This document shows positions 1 through 8,502 of a DNA stretch of 64,000 nucleotides, piece by piece. The stretch lies in contig JAHBXF010000001.1 of assembly GCA_019636615.1 (NCBI GenBank), positions 1,364,001-1,428,000 on the forward strand, given 5' to 3'. Positions within the stretch are counted from its first letter, which is position 1, and every line of letters starts with the position of its first letter. Under the pieces are notes generated by a model. The model searched no databases, had not been told where the DNA came from, and saw only the letters and a program-made list of their open reading frames with translations. Position numbers and translations under genes: made by a program. The DNA comes from Phycisphaeraceae bacterium (GTDB lineage: Bacteria; Planctomycetota; Phycisphaerae; Phycisphaerales; UBA1924).

Positions 1-396
1 CGAGGGGTCTGTCGAGGCGCGGTTGTGGCAACTCACGCACTCGCGGGCGATGATCTCGGCCGGGGCCATGTCCCCCTTGTCGAAGTCGTCGTACTGCTCG
101 TTGACGCGCCCGCCGTTGAGCCAGTCGAGCAGGGCGCTGCGCTCCTGGGCGTCGATCGTCTCCGGGTGGCCCCCTTCAAGGGCGACCAGCAGGGGCGAGC
201 GAGATTTCACCCCGTGGTAGACGCCCTTCACGTCGTCGATGGTGAGGCCGGGTCGCTCGTCGCGTTTGTGGTCGTGGATGTAGAGGTGGCTGACCGAGGC
301 CGCGAAGCCCCCCAGCAGCACAAGGCAGAGGCAGGTGATGCCCAGGCGCGCCAAGGCGCCGAGGTCGCGGGTTCGGAAAGGGGCTGGTGCGCTCAC
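1..396 (-). CDS. Membrane-anchored c-type-cytochrome-like protein, C-terminus beyond the window
   Basis: This reading frame was translated directly from the reverse strand. It starts at a GTG at 396 and stays open for 132 residues to the window edge, so the C-terminus is missing. Residues about 13-33 form one hydrophobic segment (around LCLVLLGGFAASV), giving a signal anchor with the rest outside the cytoplasm. A CVSCH motif near residue 123 fits the CxxCH site for covalent haem c. It lies 48 bp downstream of the Gfo/Idh/MocA gene on the same strand and is probably the last visible gene of that cluster. No full domain can be assigned. It could be one of the single-haem-motif membrane proteins common in planctomycetes. 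The start has a weak GAGG upstream. Confidence 0.72.
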   Translation of the reverse strand, partial: MSAPAPFRTRDLGALARLGITCLCLVLLGGFAASVSHLYIHDHKRDERPGLTIDDVKGVYHGVKSRSPLLVALEGGHPETIDAQERSALLDWLNGGRVNEQYDDFDKGDMAPAEIIARECVSCHNRASTDPS

Positions 397-444
397 GTGG
401 GCTGGTGCCTCGGGGTGGTGGGTGTGGAAGGAACAGGCGTGGGA

Positions 445-1683
445 TCAGATGCGCAGCGCATCTTCCGAGATCTCAACCTGCGTGTTGCCCGCGACGGCGC
501 GGGCGGCGATGATACCGACGATCGTGGCCCGCGCGGCTTCTTCGGCCGAGCAGGCCGGCGGCTTGCCGTTGGCGATGCTGTCGGCGAAGTCGGTCAGGGC
601 GTAGTACTGCGGTGAGTAGGGCAGGCCCACGCCTTCCTTGAGTTTTCCCTGGCTGGCGAGTTTGGTGGCGTCGGCGATGAGGGTGATGCCCTCGTCGTTG
701 TGGAACTGCTGGCGGTTGGCGTAGACCTCCCACCCTTGCGTGGGCGCGTCGGCCTCTTTGAACATCCAGCCGTGGCTCCACGCGAGTTTGATCGCCGCGT
801 TCGACCCGTGGAAGACCTCGAATCGGCCCTCGTAGGAGTTGCCCAGGCTCGCGGCGTATTGCAGCATCGCGCCGTCGGCGAAGCGCAGGTTGCAGTTGAT
901 CGTGTCGGCCAGCGTCCGGCCGTCGTCGTGCACGCGGATGGAGCCCGTGCCCCACACGCTGGACGGGTAGCGCCCCGTGTAGAAGTGGAAGACATCGAAC
1001 TGGTGCGTGCCCTGCTCGCCGGCCAGGCCCAGCGAGACATCGGTGTCAAGCCGCCAGTTCACCTCGCGGTCGCGCGATGCGTCGCGCGAGGGAACGCGCC
1101 ACGAGTTCTTGCGGTAGTCCTGCGCCCGCATCGCCACAAGGTCGCGCACCGAGTCGGAAAGAAAGAACGTGCGCGCCAGTTTGTAGACCGGGTTCGACCT
1201 GGCGTAGAGCCCCGCCTGGAAGACGGTCGAGGCGCGGCGCGCGGCGTGCGCGATCTCGCGGCAGTCTTCCGGCGTGTGGGCCAGCGGCGCCTCGCAGAAC
1301 GCGTGCTTTCCCGCCCCCAGGCAGTCCAGCGCGATCTGCTTGTGCAGGTGCGTGGGCGTTGCGATGATCACCGCCTGCAGGTCTTTCGTCTTGTCGAGCA
1401 ACTCGGCGTGCGTGCCATAGGTCGGCGTTTCGCCCAGTCGCCGCTGGGCCGCGCTGAGGCGGGCCGGGTCGTTGTCGGCCACGGCGGCCACGGTGAAGGC
1501 GTCGAGTTTCTGCAGGTCGTCGAGCAGGGCGCGCCCGTGACGCCCGACGCCCACCACGCCCACGCGCAGCGGCTGCGCCAGACGCGGCGCGGGGGTGGCG
1601 AAGCCCAGTTCGGGGAGCACCGCCAGCGCGGCAAGGCCGCCCGCGGCAGAAGCAAGAAACGTGCGCCGGTCGAGTTCGGTCAT
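445..1683 (-). CDS. Tat-exported Gfo/Idh/MocA-family oxidoreductase with altered EKP motif
   Basis: This 412-residue protein is of the Gfo/Idh/MocA type, NAD(P)-dependent dehydrogenases acting on sugars and related polyols. The N-terminus has a twin-arginine signal (DRRTFLASAAGG, residues 5-16), so it is probably exported folded with its cofactor. The Rossmann dinucleotide motif VGVVGVGRHG is at 41-50. The usual catalytic Glu-Lys-Pro is Glu131-Ala132-Pro133 here, so the conserved lysine is missing, unlike in the paralogue at 2755-4086. The ATG overlaps the stop of the upstream apbE gene by 4 bp (ATGA), indicating translational coupling. The substrate cannot be read from the sequence, and the lost lysine makes ordinary dehydrogenase activity uncertain. 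Confidence 0.88.
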   Translation of the reverse strand: MTELDRRTFLASAAGGLAALAVLPELGFATPAPRLAQPLRVGVVGVGRHGRALLDDLQKLDAFTVAAVADNDPARLSAAQRRLGETPTYGTHAELLDKTKDLQAVIIATPTHLHKQIALDCLGAGKHAFCEAPLAHTPEDCREIAHAARRASTVFQAGLYARSNPVYKLARTFFLSDSVRDLVAMRAQDYRKNSWRVPSRDASRDREVNWRLDTDVSLGLAGEQGTHQFDVFHFYTGRYPSSVWGTGSIRVHDDGRTLADTINCNLRFADGAMLQYAASLGNSYEGRFEVFHGSNAAIKLAWSHGWMFKEADAPTQGWEVYANRQQFHNDEGITLIADATKLASQGKLKEGVGLPYSPQYYALTDFADSIANGKPPACSAEEAARATIVGIIAARAVAGNTQVEISEDALRI

Positions 1684-2693
1684 GAGGGGGCTCCGGGCGT
1701 GGCCGAGGGGCAGGGTGTCTGCCCGGTCGGCGATGGGGCGGGTGAAAAAGCAACAGCGGGCGCGTCGGCCGATCCGGGCGCGCCGGGGATGGAGACATCG
1801 CGCCGGCGAGGGCCCTGCGCGATCCAGCCGCCGCGCGGCTGAAGGGTGATCGTTGTCAGGTCAGGGGGCGGAGTGAACCCGGCGAGCCCATCGGGGCGAG
1901 AAGAAAGCACCAGGAGCGCGGTTGACCACGCGTCGGCCTCGGCCGCGCCCGGGGCCAGCGTCGCGGCCAGTTCAAGCCCGGGCCGCACCGGCCTGCCGGA
2001 TTCGGGGTCGATGATGTGCCCCCCCCGGGGTGCAGACACGCTCAATGCGCCCTGTGTCAGCCGCACGGTGGGCGATCGCGTCGCGTCTGCCGCCGCCAGC
2101 CGCACCGCGAAGGGGTGCGCCGGCGTGCCCACGGCGATGGCCGTGCTCGTGCCCGCGTGCAGGAACGCCGCCGTCACCACGCCGCTCTCGGCGATGGCGC
2201 GCGCGGCGAGGTCGAGGGCGTGCCCTTTGCCCACCGCGCCAAGGTCGAGGCGTACGCCGGGGTCGTTGGTGTGTGCGGTGCGAGCGGCGGCGTCCAGCAC
2301 GAGGCGCTGCCACCCCCACACACACCCGGCGGGGGCGTCTGGGCTGGGCGGTTCGCCGCGCAGGCCCCAGGCGTGCATGAGCGGCCAGAGGGTGATGTCG
2401 AAGGCGTGAAAACTGCGCTGTGCAACATCGGCGCACAGCGAGAGAAGACGAAAGGTGTCCGCGTCGAGTCGCACCGGGCGTGAGGCCCCGTCGCGCGAAA
2501 TGGCAGAGACCAGGCTGCCCGGCCGGAAGGGGGAGAGCCGGTCTTCGGTTTCGTGGATGATCGCCAGGGCCTCTTCGCCCGCGGCGCGCACGTCGCGTTC
2601 GCTGGGGCCCCAGAGCACCAGTTCGAAGCGCGTGCGCATCGCCTCTGCCGCGAGGCGCACTGCATCGGCTGGCTGACGGGTCTGATCGCGCAT
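1680..2693 (-). CDS. apbE: FAD:protein FMN transferase (ApbE family)
   Basis: This 337-residue protein matches ApbE, which attaches FMN from FAD to a threonine of target flavoproteins. The typical blocks occur in order: EDRLSPFRPGS, FDITLWPLMHAWGLRG, LDLGAVGKGHALD, HIIDPESGRPV and a C-terminal EADAWSTALLVL metal-site region. The family's usual Gly-Gly-Asp after the Gly-Lys-Gly block is degenerate (HAGTSTAIAVG). The start at 2693 was chosen because upstream residues in this frame are out-of-phase shadow of the next gene. No signal peptide or lipobox is visible, although many ApbE proteins act outside the cytoplasm. It sits between two Gfo/Idh/MocA genes and overlaps the downstream one by 4 bp. 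No recognisable flavinylation target (FMN-binding domain) is encoded nearby. Confidence 0.88.
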   Translation of the reverse strand: MRDQTRQPADAVRLAAEAMRTRFELVLWGPSERDVRAAGEEALAIIHETEDRLSPFRPGSLVSAISRDGASRPVRLDADTFRLLSLCADVAQRSFHAFDITLWPLMHAWGLRGEPPSPDAPAGCVWGWQRLVLDAAARTAHTNDPGVRLDLGAVGKGHALDLAARAIAESGVVTAAFLHAGTSTAIAVGTPAHPFAVRLAAADATRSPTVRLTQGALSVSAPRGGHIIDPESGRPVRPGLELAATLAPGAAEADAWSTALLVLSSRPDGLAGFTPPPDLTTITLQPRGGWIAQGPRRRDVSIPGAPGSADAPAVAFSPAPSPTGQTPCPSATPGAPS

Positions 2694-2754
2694 GAAAGCG
2701 GCGCCAGGCCTGCGGGCCCCGCGCCGCGGGAGAGAGAGCCGGTGAGGGTGGTTT

Positions 2755-4086
2755 TTAGACCGCGCGGGCCTTGAAGGTGGTGGTGTCGAGTTCGTAGGCG
2801 CGGCCTTCCCAGATCGAGCGTGCGGCCATGTCCACCACGGCCATGACCTTGGTGCCCAGTTCCACGCCGGCCAGGGGCTTCTCGCGCGAGCGGATGCAGC
2901 GCAGCCAGTCGAGCCGGTGGACATCCTGGTCGTTGCCGATGTCGGGGCACTCCACGCGCATGGGGTCGACGTCGTTGGCGTAGAGGCGCTCGGGGCGAAG
3001 GGTGCAGTGGCGGTCGGCCAGGTAGAGATTGGCCTTGTGCCCGCGGATCATGGTTTCAACGCCGACCTCGTTGCAGGTGGAGCCGGCGATGGTCATCATG
3101 TGGCCGCTCTCGAACTCGACGATGATGTTGACCTGATCGTGGTTCTCCATCTTCTTGTCAACGAGGTGGCTGCCGCGCGCCACGACGCGCTTGGGCCAGC
3201 CCACGCGCTCGAGGGCCATCATGAGCGGGGTGATCTCGTGCACCAGCAGGTCGCCGATGATGCCCGTGGACCAGTCGCGGTAGCGGCGCCAGCGGGCGTA
3301 GATCTCGGGGTTCCAGGGGATCTTGGGCCCCGAGCCGCACCAGGCGTCCCAGTCGATGTTCTTGGCCGGGTCCCAGCGCTTGTCGATGGCGTAGTAGAGC
3401 CACTCGCCGTGCATGCTGTTGCGGCAGTAACTCGTCTGGCTGAAGGTGGGCACGCCGATGGCGTCGGCCTCGATGAGTTTCTTGGCCTCCTGGTATTTCT
3501 TCAACTGCATCTTCTGCGTGCCCACCTGGAAGACGCACTCCGGGTTGGCCTGCACCACGCGCATGAGTTCGACGGATTCATCAAGGTGCAGGCACATGGG
3601 CTTCTCGCAGAAGACATCCTTGCCCGCCGCGATGGCGTCGATGGCGTTGCGCGAGTGCCAGTGCTCGGGCGTGGCGATGAGCACGCCGTGGATGTCGTCG
3701 CGTTCGAGCATCTGCCGGTAGTCGCGGTAGGTGTCCACCTTCTTCTTGGTCGCGCTCTCGGCGGCACGCTTGGCGTCTTCCCAGCGAAGGTCGCAGACAT
3801 CGGCCAGCGCCACGACCTCAACATTCTCGATGCCCTTGAGCAGGAAGTTGCAGAAGGCGTGGCAGTGCCCCGTGCCCATGCCGCCGGGCCCGATGATGCC
3901 GATGCGGATGGGGTCGCCGTCTTTCAGCGGCGTGCGCGGCGCGGCCTTGGGGGCCACGAAGGGACGCGCGGGCTTGGCCGCCGCGGCGCTCACCAGCGCG
4001 GCAGCACCCGCCATCGCGGCGGTGCGGGTGAGAAACTCGCGGCGGGATTGCCCTGAGTGCTGAACAGGCGGTGGGGTGGGGATCAT
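2755..4086 (-). CDS. Tat-exported Gfo/Idh/MocA-family oxidoreductase
   Basis: This 443-residue NAD(P)-dependent oxidoreductase of the Gfo/Idh/MocA family has a Tat signal (SRREFLTRTAAMAGAA, about residues 14-29), a glycine-rich dinucleotide loop (IGIIGPGGMGTG) and the intact catalytic motif Glu161-Lys162-Pro163 in CEKPMCLHL. It is the first gene of the minus-strand cluster. The start at 4086 is favoured because AAGGA lies a suitable distance upstream and the Tat signal follows at once; a longer form from 4164 is possible but lacks such a site. The gap to apbE is 61 bp. Planctomycetes encode many such secreted paralogues, generally linked to polysaccharide or polyol catabolism; the substrate is unknown. 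Confidence 0.92.
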   Translation of the reverse strand: MIPTPPPVQHSGQSRREFLTRTAAMAGAAALVSAAAAKPARPFVAPKAAPRTPLKDGDPIRIGIIGPGGMGTGHCHAFCNFLLKGIENVEVVALADVCDLRWEDAKRAAESATKKKVDTYRDYRQMLERDDIHGVLIATPEHWHSRNAIDAIAAGKDVFCEKPMCLHLDESVELMRVVQANPECVFQVGTQKMQLKKYQEAKKLIEADAIGVPTFSQTSYCRNSMHGEWLYYAIDKRWDPAKNIDWDAWCGSGPKIPWNPEIYARWRRYRDWSTGIIGDLLVHEITPLMMALERVGWPKRVVARGSHLVDKKMENHDQVNIIVEFESGHMMTIAGSTCNEVGVETMIRGHKANLYLADRHCTLRPERLYANDVDPMRVECPDIGNDQDVHRLDWLRCIRSREKPLAGVELGTKVMAVVDMAARSIWEGRAYELDTTTFKARAV

Positions 4087-4840
4087 GGTGATGGTTCCTT
4101 GGGCGATATGCACAGGGGTGTTGGGCTGCCCCCGCGGGTGTGGCTCCACGAGAGGTGAAGACACTTCCAGTGTACCAGCCTTCCCCCCGCCTGCGGAAGG
4201 GCATTTGGGCCCCGGCGCACGAAAAATGGCCGGATCGGGTGCCGGCCGGCCTTCGGATGGGCGAGAGTCCCTCGACGGTCACGGGATGGATGGTCAGAGC
4301 CGGGCCGAGGGGGTGTTGGCCCCGAAGAGTGCGGAAGGGCCGTTCGAGTTCGCTGGCCTGGGCCATGCGCTCACGCAGGCAGCCCAGCAGGCGATTTGTA
4401 GTCACCCCAATTCTCTTGGACAACCCGGAGGCTTCTTCGGCGTGGGGGTGCAGATCACCTCGGCACGGGTTCCAACGGGGCCTCGCCGCGCCACCGCCAA
4501 CGGTCGTGCGCCCTGGGGGCGGGAGACGAAAGGGCGGAGTACGAAAGGCGGAGTACGAAGGGCGGAGCCGCGCGGCGGTTTGGCGCGGGGCGGCCGCGCG
4601 TGAAGAGGGCTGCGGGCTGCGGGCATTCGCACCGTTCGCCGGAGCAACCGGCGGATGGTGGCACGACAAGACAACGGGCATGAGGTGCCTCCGGCCGATC
4701 GGGTTGCTGTTCTCGTCGTACTCGATGCCAACATCGTAGAACGCCCCGCCCCCCGCTCCGCTTCCAATCTCTGCCCATCTTGGGATCGATCACCCCTCAT
4801 TGCCGTACTTTAGCAAATCATAATTCCTGGATACTACTGC
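4087..4840. other. Intergenic region with a short tandem repeat and a possible RHS remnant
   Basis: I see no convincing gene in this 754-bp stretch. It contains the 5' region of the oxidoreductase cluster. A 14-bp-period repeat of GGCGGAGTACGAA lies at 4533-4545 and 4547-4559, with a partial third copy at 4561-4567. On the minus strand at about 4683-4755 a short open stretch reads FYDVGIEYDENSNPIGRR, which resembles an RHS/YD repeat and may be a leftover of the RHS locus next door. Open frames here otherwise lack coding character. Confidence 0.5.
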
Positions 4841-5332
4841 CTACTCGGGCGGATCCCACTCCCCGGATAGTAACTCTGTTTTTGCTTTTTCGACTTCCGG
4901 GTCCAAACCGGTCGCATAATTCGTTTCAAGCAGTTCAATTGCTTCAGCCTTTTTTCCCATTTGCGCGAGCACCCGTGCCAATCCAATGTAGGCACCCACG
5001 CCTGCGCCAAGCGAAATAGAATTGCGAAATGCCCGCTCCGCTTCGTCCAACAGATCGTGGCAATCCAGAAACCAAGCCAGCGATTCGAATGCCTCTGGAT
5101 TCTGGGGATCGAGCCTCGTTGCCTCGTGGTACAATGCAAGTATCTCGTCATTGTTCGCGGTGCTACCAGTCGGCTTGGCCATTATGAGTAGGTCAGCCAA
5201 CATGCATTTGAGTTGACCAGAATCGGGGTGGGCCGAAACCGCTTGACGAGCGAACTCCAACAAGCGGAATGGACATCGCTTGCCTCTTGGCCATTGATCC
5301 CATATTGCTTCAATGAACTCGTCCTCTGTCAT
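4841..5332 (-). CDS. TPR-repeat protein, candidate immunity protein of the RHS cassette
   Basis: This 163-residue soluble protein has tetratricopeptide-like helices: a unit around residues 60-100 (ILALYHEATRLDPQNPEAFE, then an LAWFL and LLDEAERAFR helix pair) and another around 110-140 (GLARVLAQMGKKAEAIELLE). There is no signal peptide. Its ATG at 5332 immediately follows the TAG stop of the RHS-core gene, with no gap, so the two are almost certainly translated together. The sequence is visibly richer in A and T than the surrounding genes, as is the RHS tail. A small gene right after an RHS toxin tail is normally its immunity gene, and TPR proteins can fill that role. That function is inferred from position only. 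Confidence 0.7.
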   Translation of the reverse strand: MTEDEFIEAIWDQWPRGKRCPFRLLEFARQAVSAHPDSGQLKCMLADLLIMAKPTGSTANNDEILALYHEATRLDPQNPEAFESLAWFLDCHDLLDEAERAFRNSISLGAGVGAYIGLARVLAQMGKKAEAIELLETNYATGLDPEVEKAKTELLSGEWDPPE

Positions 5333-6625
5333 CTAACAACCCGGATTGCTGTACGACTGCGACTGGGTGTTGGAGTCCTCTTCCGCCTTTTTCTGTCTCG
5401 CCTCTTCACATGCTGCCTGCACCTGTTTGTGAAACTCATCAAACGATGCTGACGCGGTCGGCCCCAAGGAACCAAAGGATGTCAGTATGTCCTGCGAGCA
5501 CTCCGTCGCGTCTCTATTCATCTGTAAAATATTGCAGTCGCCAGATTCAACTGCATCGGCGAGCCCATTGAAATAGCGACGGCACGACTGCCCCCTCTCG
5601 GTCTGGCCACTCAACAATTCTGAACTGGAGTCGAGAATGGCGACGCCGGCGAACAGGAGTGAAATTGCGGTTCCTCTACCTATGAAGCCCCGCCGCCCTT
5701 TAGGATGCCGAACTCCGGGAGCCTTCTGCTGGATACGTGAATTTTGCTCAATCAGCTTTTTAGCCTTTTTGATCTCGGCGAGTCGTCTTGCTTTCGTCTT
5801 CTTATCGAGCGTTTCGTCATTTTCTATCTTTGCCCTCTCGGCCTCCAACTCCGCCAAGGTGATGTCCCTCCGAAGCCAAGTTGGCCACTCGCCGTTTAGG
5901 CCGTACGGATCGACAAGACTCACCACTGTACTACCAACAAGTTCGTATAGACTCATCCCATCCACATACCCCAACGGATCCCGCCTCGTCCAACGCCCGA
6001 TCTCCGCCCAGTACACCCGGTGCCGCACGTGGCTCATGGCGATCACATGGTCCCACTCGTAGCCGGCGTAGCCCTTGCGGTTGCCCATCTCCGCCGATGA
6101 CACCCGGCCCTTGCCGTTCTGCCCCGTGTTGGCATCGTCACTGTCCATGAAGAGTGCGATGTCTGCGCTCGACCCGATGTCGCCATCGAAGTCCAGGTCG
6201 GGTTCCCCATCGGGCGTCGCGGCGAAGTCCCCCGTCGTCGTGCCCATGCCGAACGCGGTCAGGTCGTCGAGGTTGACAACTCCATCGCGGTTCACGTCTG
6301 CCAGAGGATAGACCGTCGGTTCGCCGTAGGCCGAGTACCGCACGAACTCCCAGGGGGCGCCATCGCTGCGGGTCACCGCCACCACATCAGCCCGCCAGTT
6401 CTGGCAGTAGAAGCGCCGCTCCTCCAGGGCACCGTCCGAGGCGCTGGTCCACGGTTCGTCGGTGTCCCGGTCACGGAGGATCACGCTGTCAATGTAACTG
6501 CTGCCGGTGAATACCGCCGCCGAGAGGGTGGGCTGGCTCAGCGTCGTCCCTCTCGATGTGCCCCGCACCGTGGCACGCGTGGGACGGCACCAAGACGGGC
6601 GGGAGAAGGTGGCAGAGGTGTCCAT
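5333..6625 (-). CDS. RHS repeat-associated core protein with variable, toxin-like C-terminal tail (5'-truncated)
   Basis: The frame contains an RHS-associated core (about 5880-6050; HVRHRVYWAEIGRW, RRDPLGYVDG, then VDPYGL), where RHS proteins normally switch from a conserved shell to a variable toxin. The roughly 185-residue tail has a charged coiled-coil-like stretch (AELEAERAKIENDETLDKK), one possible membrane helix (AISLLFAGVAILD) and ends in Cys; I do not recognise its activity. An EF-hand/dockerin-like insertion (LADVNRDGVVNLDD, then DLDFDGDIG) interrupts the RHS part at about 6140-6310. RHS similarity fades at about 6540 and there is no upstream repeat barrel or signal, so the gene is a truncated cassette, perhaps a displaced tip or pseudogene. 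The start at 6625 is nominal; the frame is open to 6883. The stop abuts the TPR gene's ATG. Confidence 0.65.
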   Translation of the reverse strand: MDTSATFSRPSWCRPTRATVRGTSRGTTLSQPTLSAAVFTGSSYIDSVILRDRDTDEPWTSASDGALEERRFYCQNWRADVVAVTRSDGAPWEFVRYSAYGEPTVYPLADVNRDGVVNLDDLTAFGMGTTTGDFAATPDGEPDLDFDGDIGSSADIALFMDSDDANTGQNGKGRVSSAEMGNRKGYAGYEWDHVIAMSHVRHRVYWAEIGRWTRRDPLGYVDGMSLYELVGSTVVSLVDPYGLNGEWPTWLRRDITLAELEAERAKIENDETLDKKTKARRLAEIKKAKKLIEQNSRIQQKAPGVRHPKGRRGFIGRGTAISLLFAGVAILDSSSELLSGQTERGQSCRRYFNGLADAVESGDCNILQMNRDATECSQDILTSFGSLGPTASASFDEFHKQVQAACEEARQKKAEEDSNTQSQSYSNPGC

Positions 6626-7209
6626 TCGCGTGCGCGACACGGCGTGCGCCGTGCTGCGGCGTTCGGAAGCCGCGCGGTGTTGGTGCGTGAACGAGGGAGA
6701 GGTGTGGGATGGATGCCGCGCATGCAGGGGAGGCGTGCCGCCTCCCCCGCACCCCCACCGCCTCACCGGCTGGGAGAGGGCGGGACAGGGATGGACACCT
6801 GGCATGATCGGTAGAGGAAGCGGCGGTGGCGTGGCTCGCTCCCAGACGGGACAGTTCCACGCTTCGCACTTGACCGGCATCACATATCACCCCTGCATCG
6901 AGCACACGTGGTTTGGATCGCGGCCGGGCCGCGTGCGGAACACGTACGCAAGGCATCAAGGCCGCTGATGCGGCGCCGATGGATATGGGCGTGAGCGTCT
7001 TTGGGGCGATGTGTGGCCGAGACTTGCCGCGCGAATCTTCTCGGACTGCAAACACGGGATTGACCAAGCCTTCAAAGACGGCCGCGAGACTCTACGGCCT
7101 GAAAGTCCGGTCGTGCGGTGGCGCTGGTTGAAGCGTCCGCGCGAAGCCGGCCTTGGGCGAGTGTCGTCACGTGTTTCAGGGGGCTGGTTCATCGCGGAGT
7201 CTGCAAGCC
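6626..7209. other. Intergenic region with a GC-rich hairpin
   Basis: I see no gene in this 584-bp stretch, although frames stay open because of GC richness. A perfect 8-bp hairpin (GGGGAGGC, 5-nt loop, GCCTCCCC) lies at 6727-6747 inside a low-complexity segment whose minus strand reads like the dispersed intergenic sequences common in GC-rich bacteria. The right end holds the 5' region of the prepilin-like gene at 7210. Confidence 0.5.
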
Positions 7210-8259
7210 ATGACAACAGTGCAGCGTTCACGTTTCGCCGGTGATCGAGCGGGTTTCACGCTCATCGAACTGCTGGTGGTCATCGCCATCATCGCGCTGC
7301 TCATCGGCATTCTGCTGCCGTCGCTGGGCAAGGCGCGGGCCTCGGCGCGTCAGATCAAGTGCGCGGCCAACGCACGCTCGGTGGTGCAGGGCATCGCCAG
7401 TTACCTGGTGAGCGGCCGGCAGTTATACCCGCCGCACTATGTCTACGGCGACAGCGAAGAGGGTTTCGGCTGGCGCATCGAAGACCAGCAGTTGAACAAC
7501 CCCAACCTGCAGAACGGCTATGTGCACTGGTCCTACTTCCTCTTTTCTGAAGGAAGCGTGAACGAGGACGCGTTCAAGTGCGCCGCCATGCCGCGCGGCG
7601 GCGCGCCGGCCACCAACCCCGGCCCGCGGGGAGAAGACTGGGAGCAGGGGCAGGTGAACGACCTTGGCGGCACCTCGGGCGCACAGACGCCCAACGACCG
7701 GCAGGTCAAGCGCATCGCCTACGGCGGCAACGGCGCGATCTTCCCGCGGAACAAGTTCTACAGCGCGGGCGGCGAGCGCAAGAACATCTTCGTGAAAGAC
7801 GCCGACATCCAGTTCACCGACCGCACGATCCTCATCGGCGAGTATGACCCCAGCCGCAACTACCACACGCTGCAAACAGGGTCAGACACGGTGCTTTACA
7901 AGTCTCACCGCCCCTTCACGCCCTTCATCGGCCTCTCGTCGGGCACGCAGGTCTATCAGGAGCCGATGGCGATGCGTGCGCAGGGGCGGTATCTCTACCC
8001 CCGGCTCGACGACATCGAGAACGACGTGCCCGCGGCGGGCATCGAGGACGGCGCCCGCACCACGCTCAACGCGGTGGGGCGGCACCACCCGGGGCCGCGC
8101 GACAGCAAGGGCGGCGGCAGCAACTTCGCCTTTGTCGATGGCCACGTCGAGTCGCTGACTGTTTCGGACACCATCCGCAAGCGCCTGTGGGGCGACAAGT
8201 TCTACAGCATGAGCGGGCCTTCCACGAAGGTGGATGTGAACGCCAACCCCGCGCCCTGA
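7210..8259 (+). CDS. Prepilin-type N-terminal methylation domain protein (pseudopilin-like, DUF1559-like)
   Basis: This 349-residue protein begins with a class III signal: a short basic leader, then [19 protein letters not shown], with Glu at position 5 after the predicted cleavage glycine. It is therefore a type IV pilin/type II secretion-like pseudopilin anchored in the inner membrane. The C-terminal [12 protein letters not shown] block is typical of the large planctomycete pseudopilin family. The start at 7210 puts the leader in the usual place; GGAG lies 10 bp upstream. An in-frame TTG at 7153 would add an unlikely 19 residues. A second, different pseudopilin is at 36403-37176. No secretion ATPase or prepilin peptidase is in the window, so the partner machinery lies elsewhere. 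Confidence 0.85.
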   Translation: MTTVQRSRFAGDRAGFTLIELLVVIAIIALLIGILLPSLGKARASARQIKCAANARSVVQGIASYLVSGRQLYPPHYVYGDSEEGFGWRIEDQQLNNPNLQNGYVHWSYFLFSEGSVNEDAFKCAAMPRGGAPATNPGPRGEDWEQGQVNDLGGTSGAQTPNDRQVKRIAYGGNGAIFPRNKFYSAGGERKNIFVKDADIQFTDRTILIGEYDPSRNYHTLQTGSDTVLYKSHRPFTPFIGLSSGTQVYQEPMAMRAQGRYLYPRLDDIENDVPAAGIEDGARTTLNAVGRHHPGPRDSKGGGSNFAFVDGHVESLTVSDTIRKRLWGDKFYSMSGPSTKVDVNANPAP

Positions 8260-8502
8260 GCGGGCCCCAGAGCAATCCCCCTGACCCCGCGCTGGTGCCT
8301 AGCGGCGGAGCGCGGGCTTGAGAGCGGAGTGGTGCAGGGTCGGCGCCGTTGGCGCGGCCTGCTCAGCCATGAGGTGTTAAAGCCCGCCGCGGGAGCGGCT
8401 CGGCTGTGAGTGCGCGCAGGATGCGTCAAGGTTGTGTTCAGATTGATCTGGATTTGTGTTCGGAGGAGATCGGTGCTCATTCTTTTCAAAGAGAGGTCAC
8501 AG

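Noticed and set aside
6883-7067. Extended N-terminus of the RHS gene up to about 6883, or a separate upstream gene
   Set aside because: Residues there are Pro/Arg/His-rich and unlike RHS repeats, and the region includes a GC hairpin typical of intergenic DNA.
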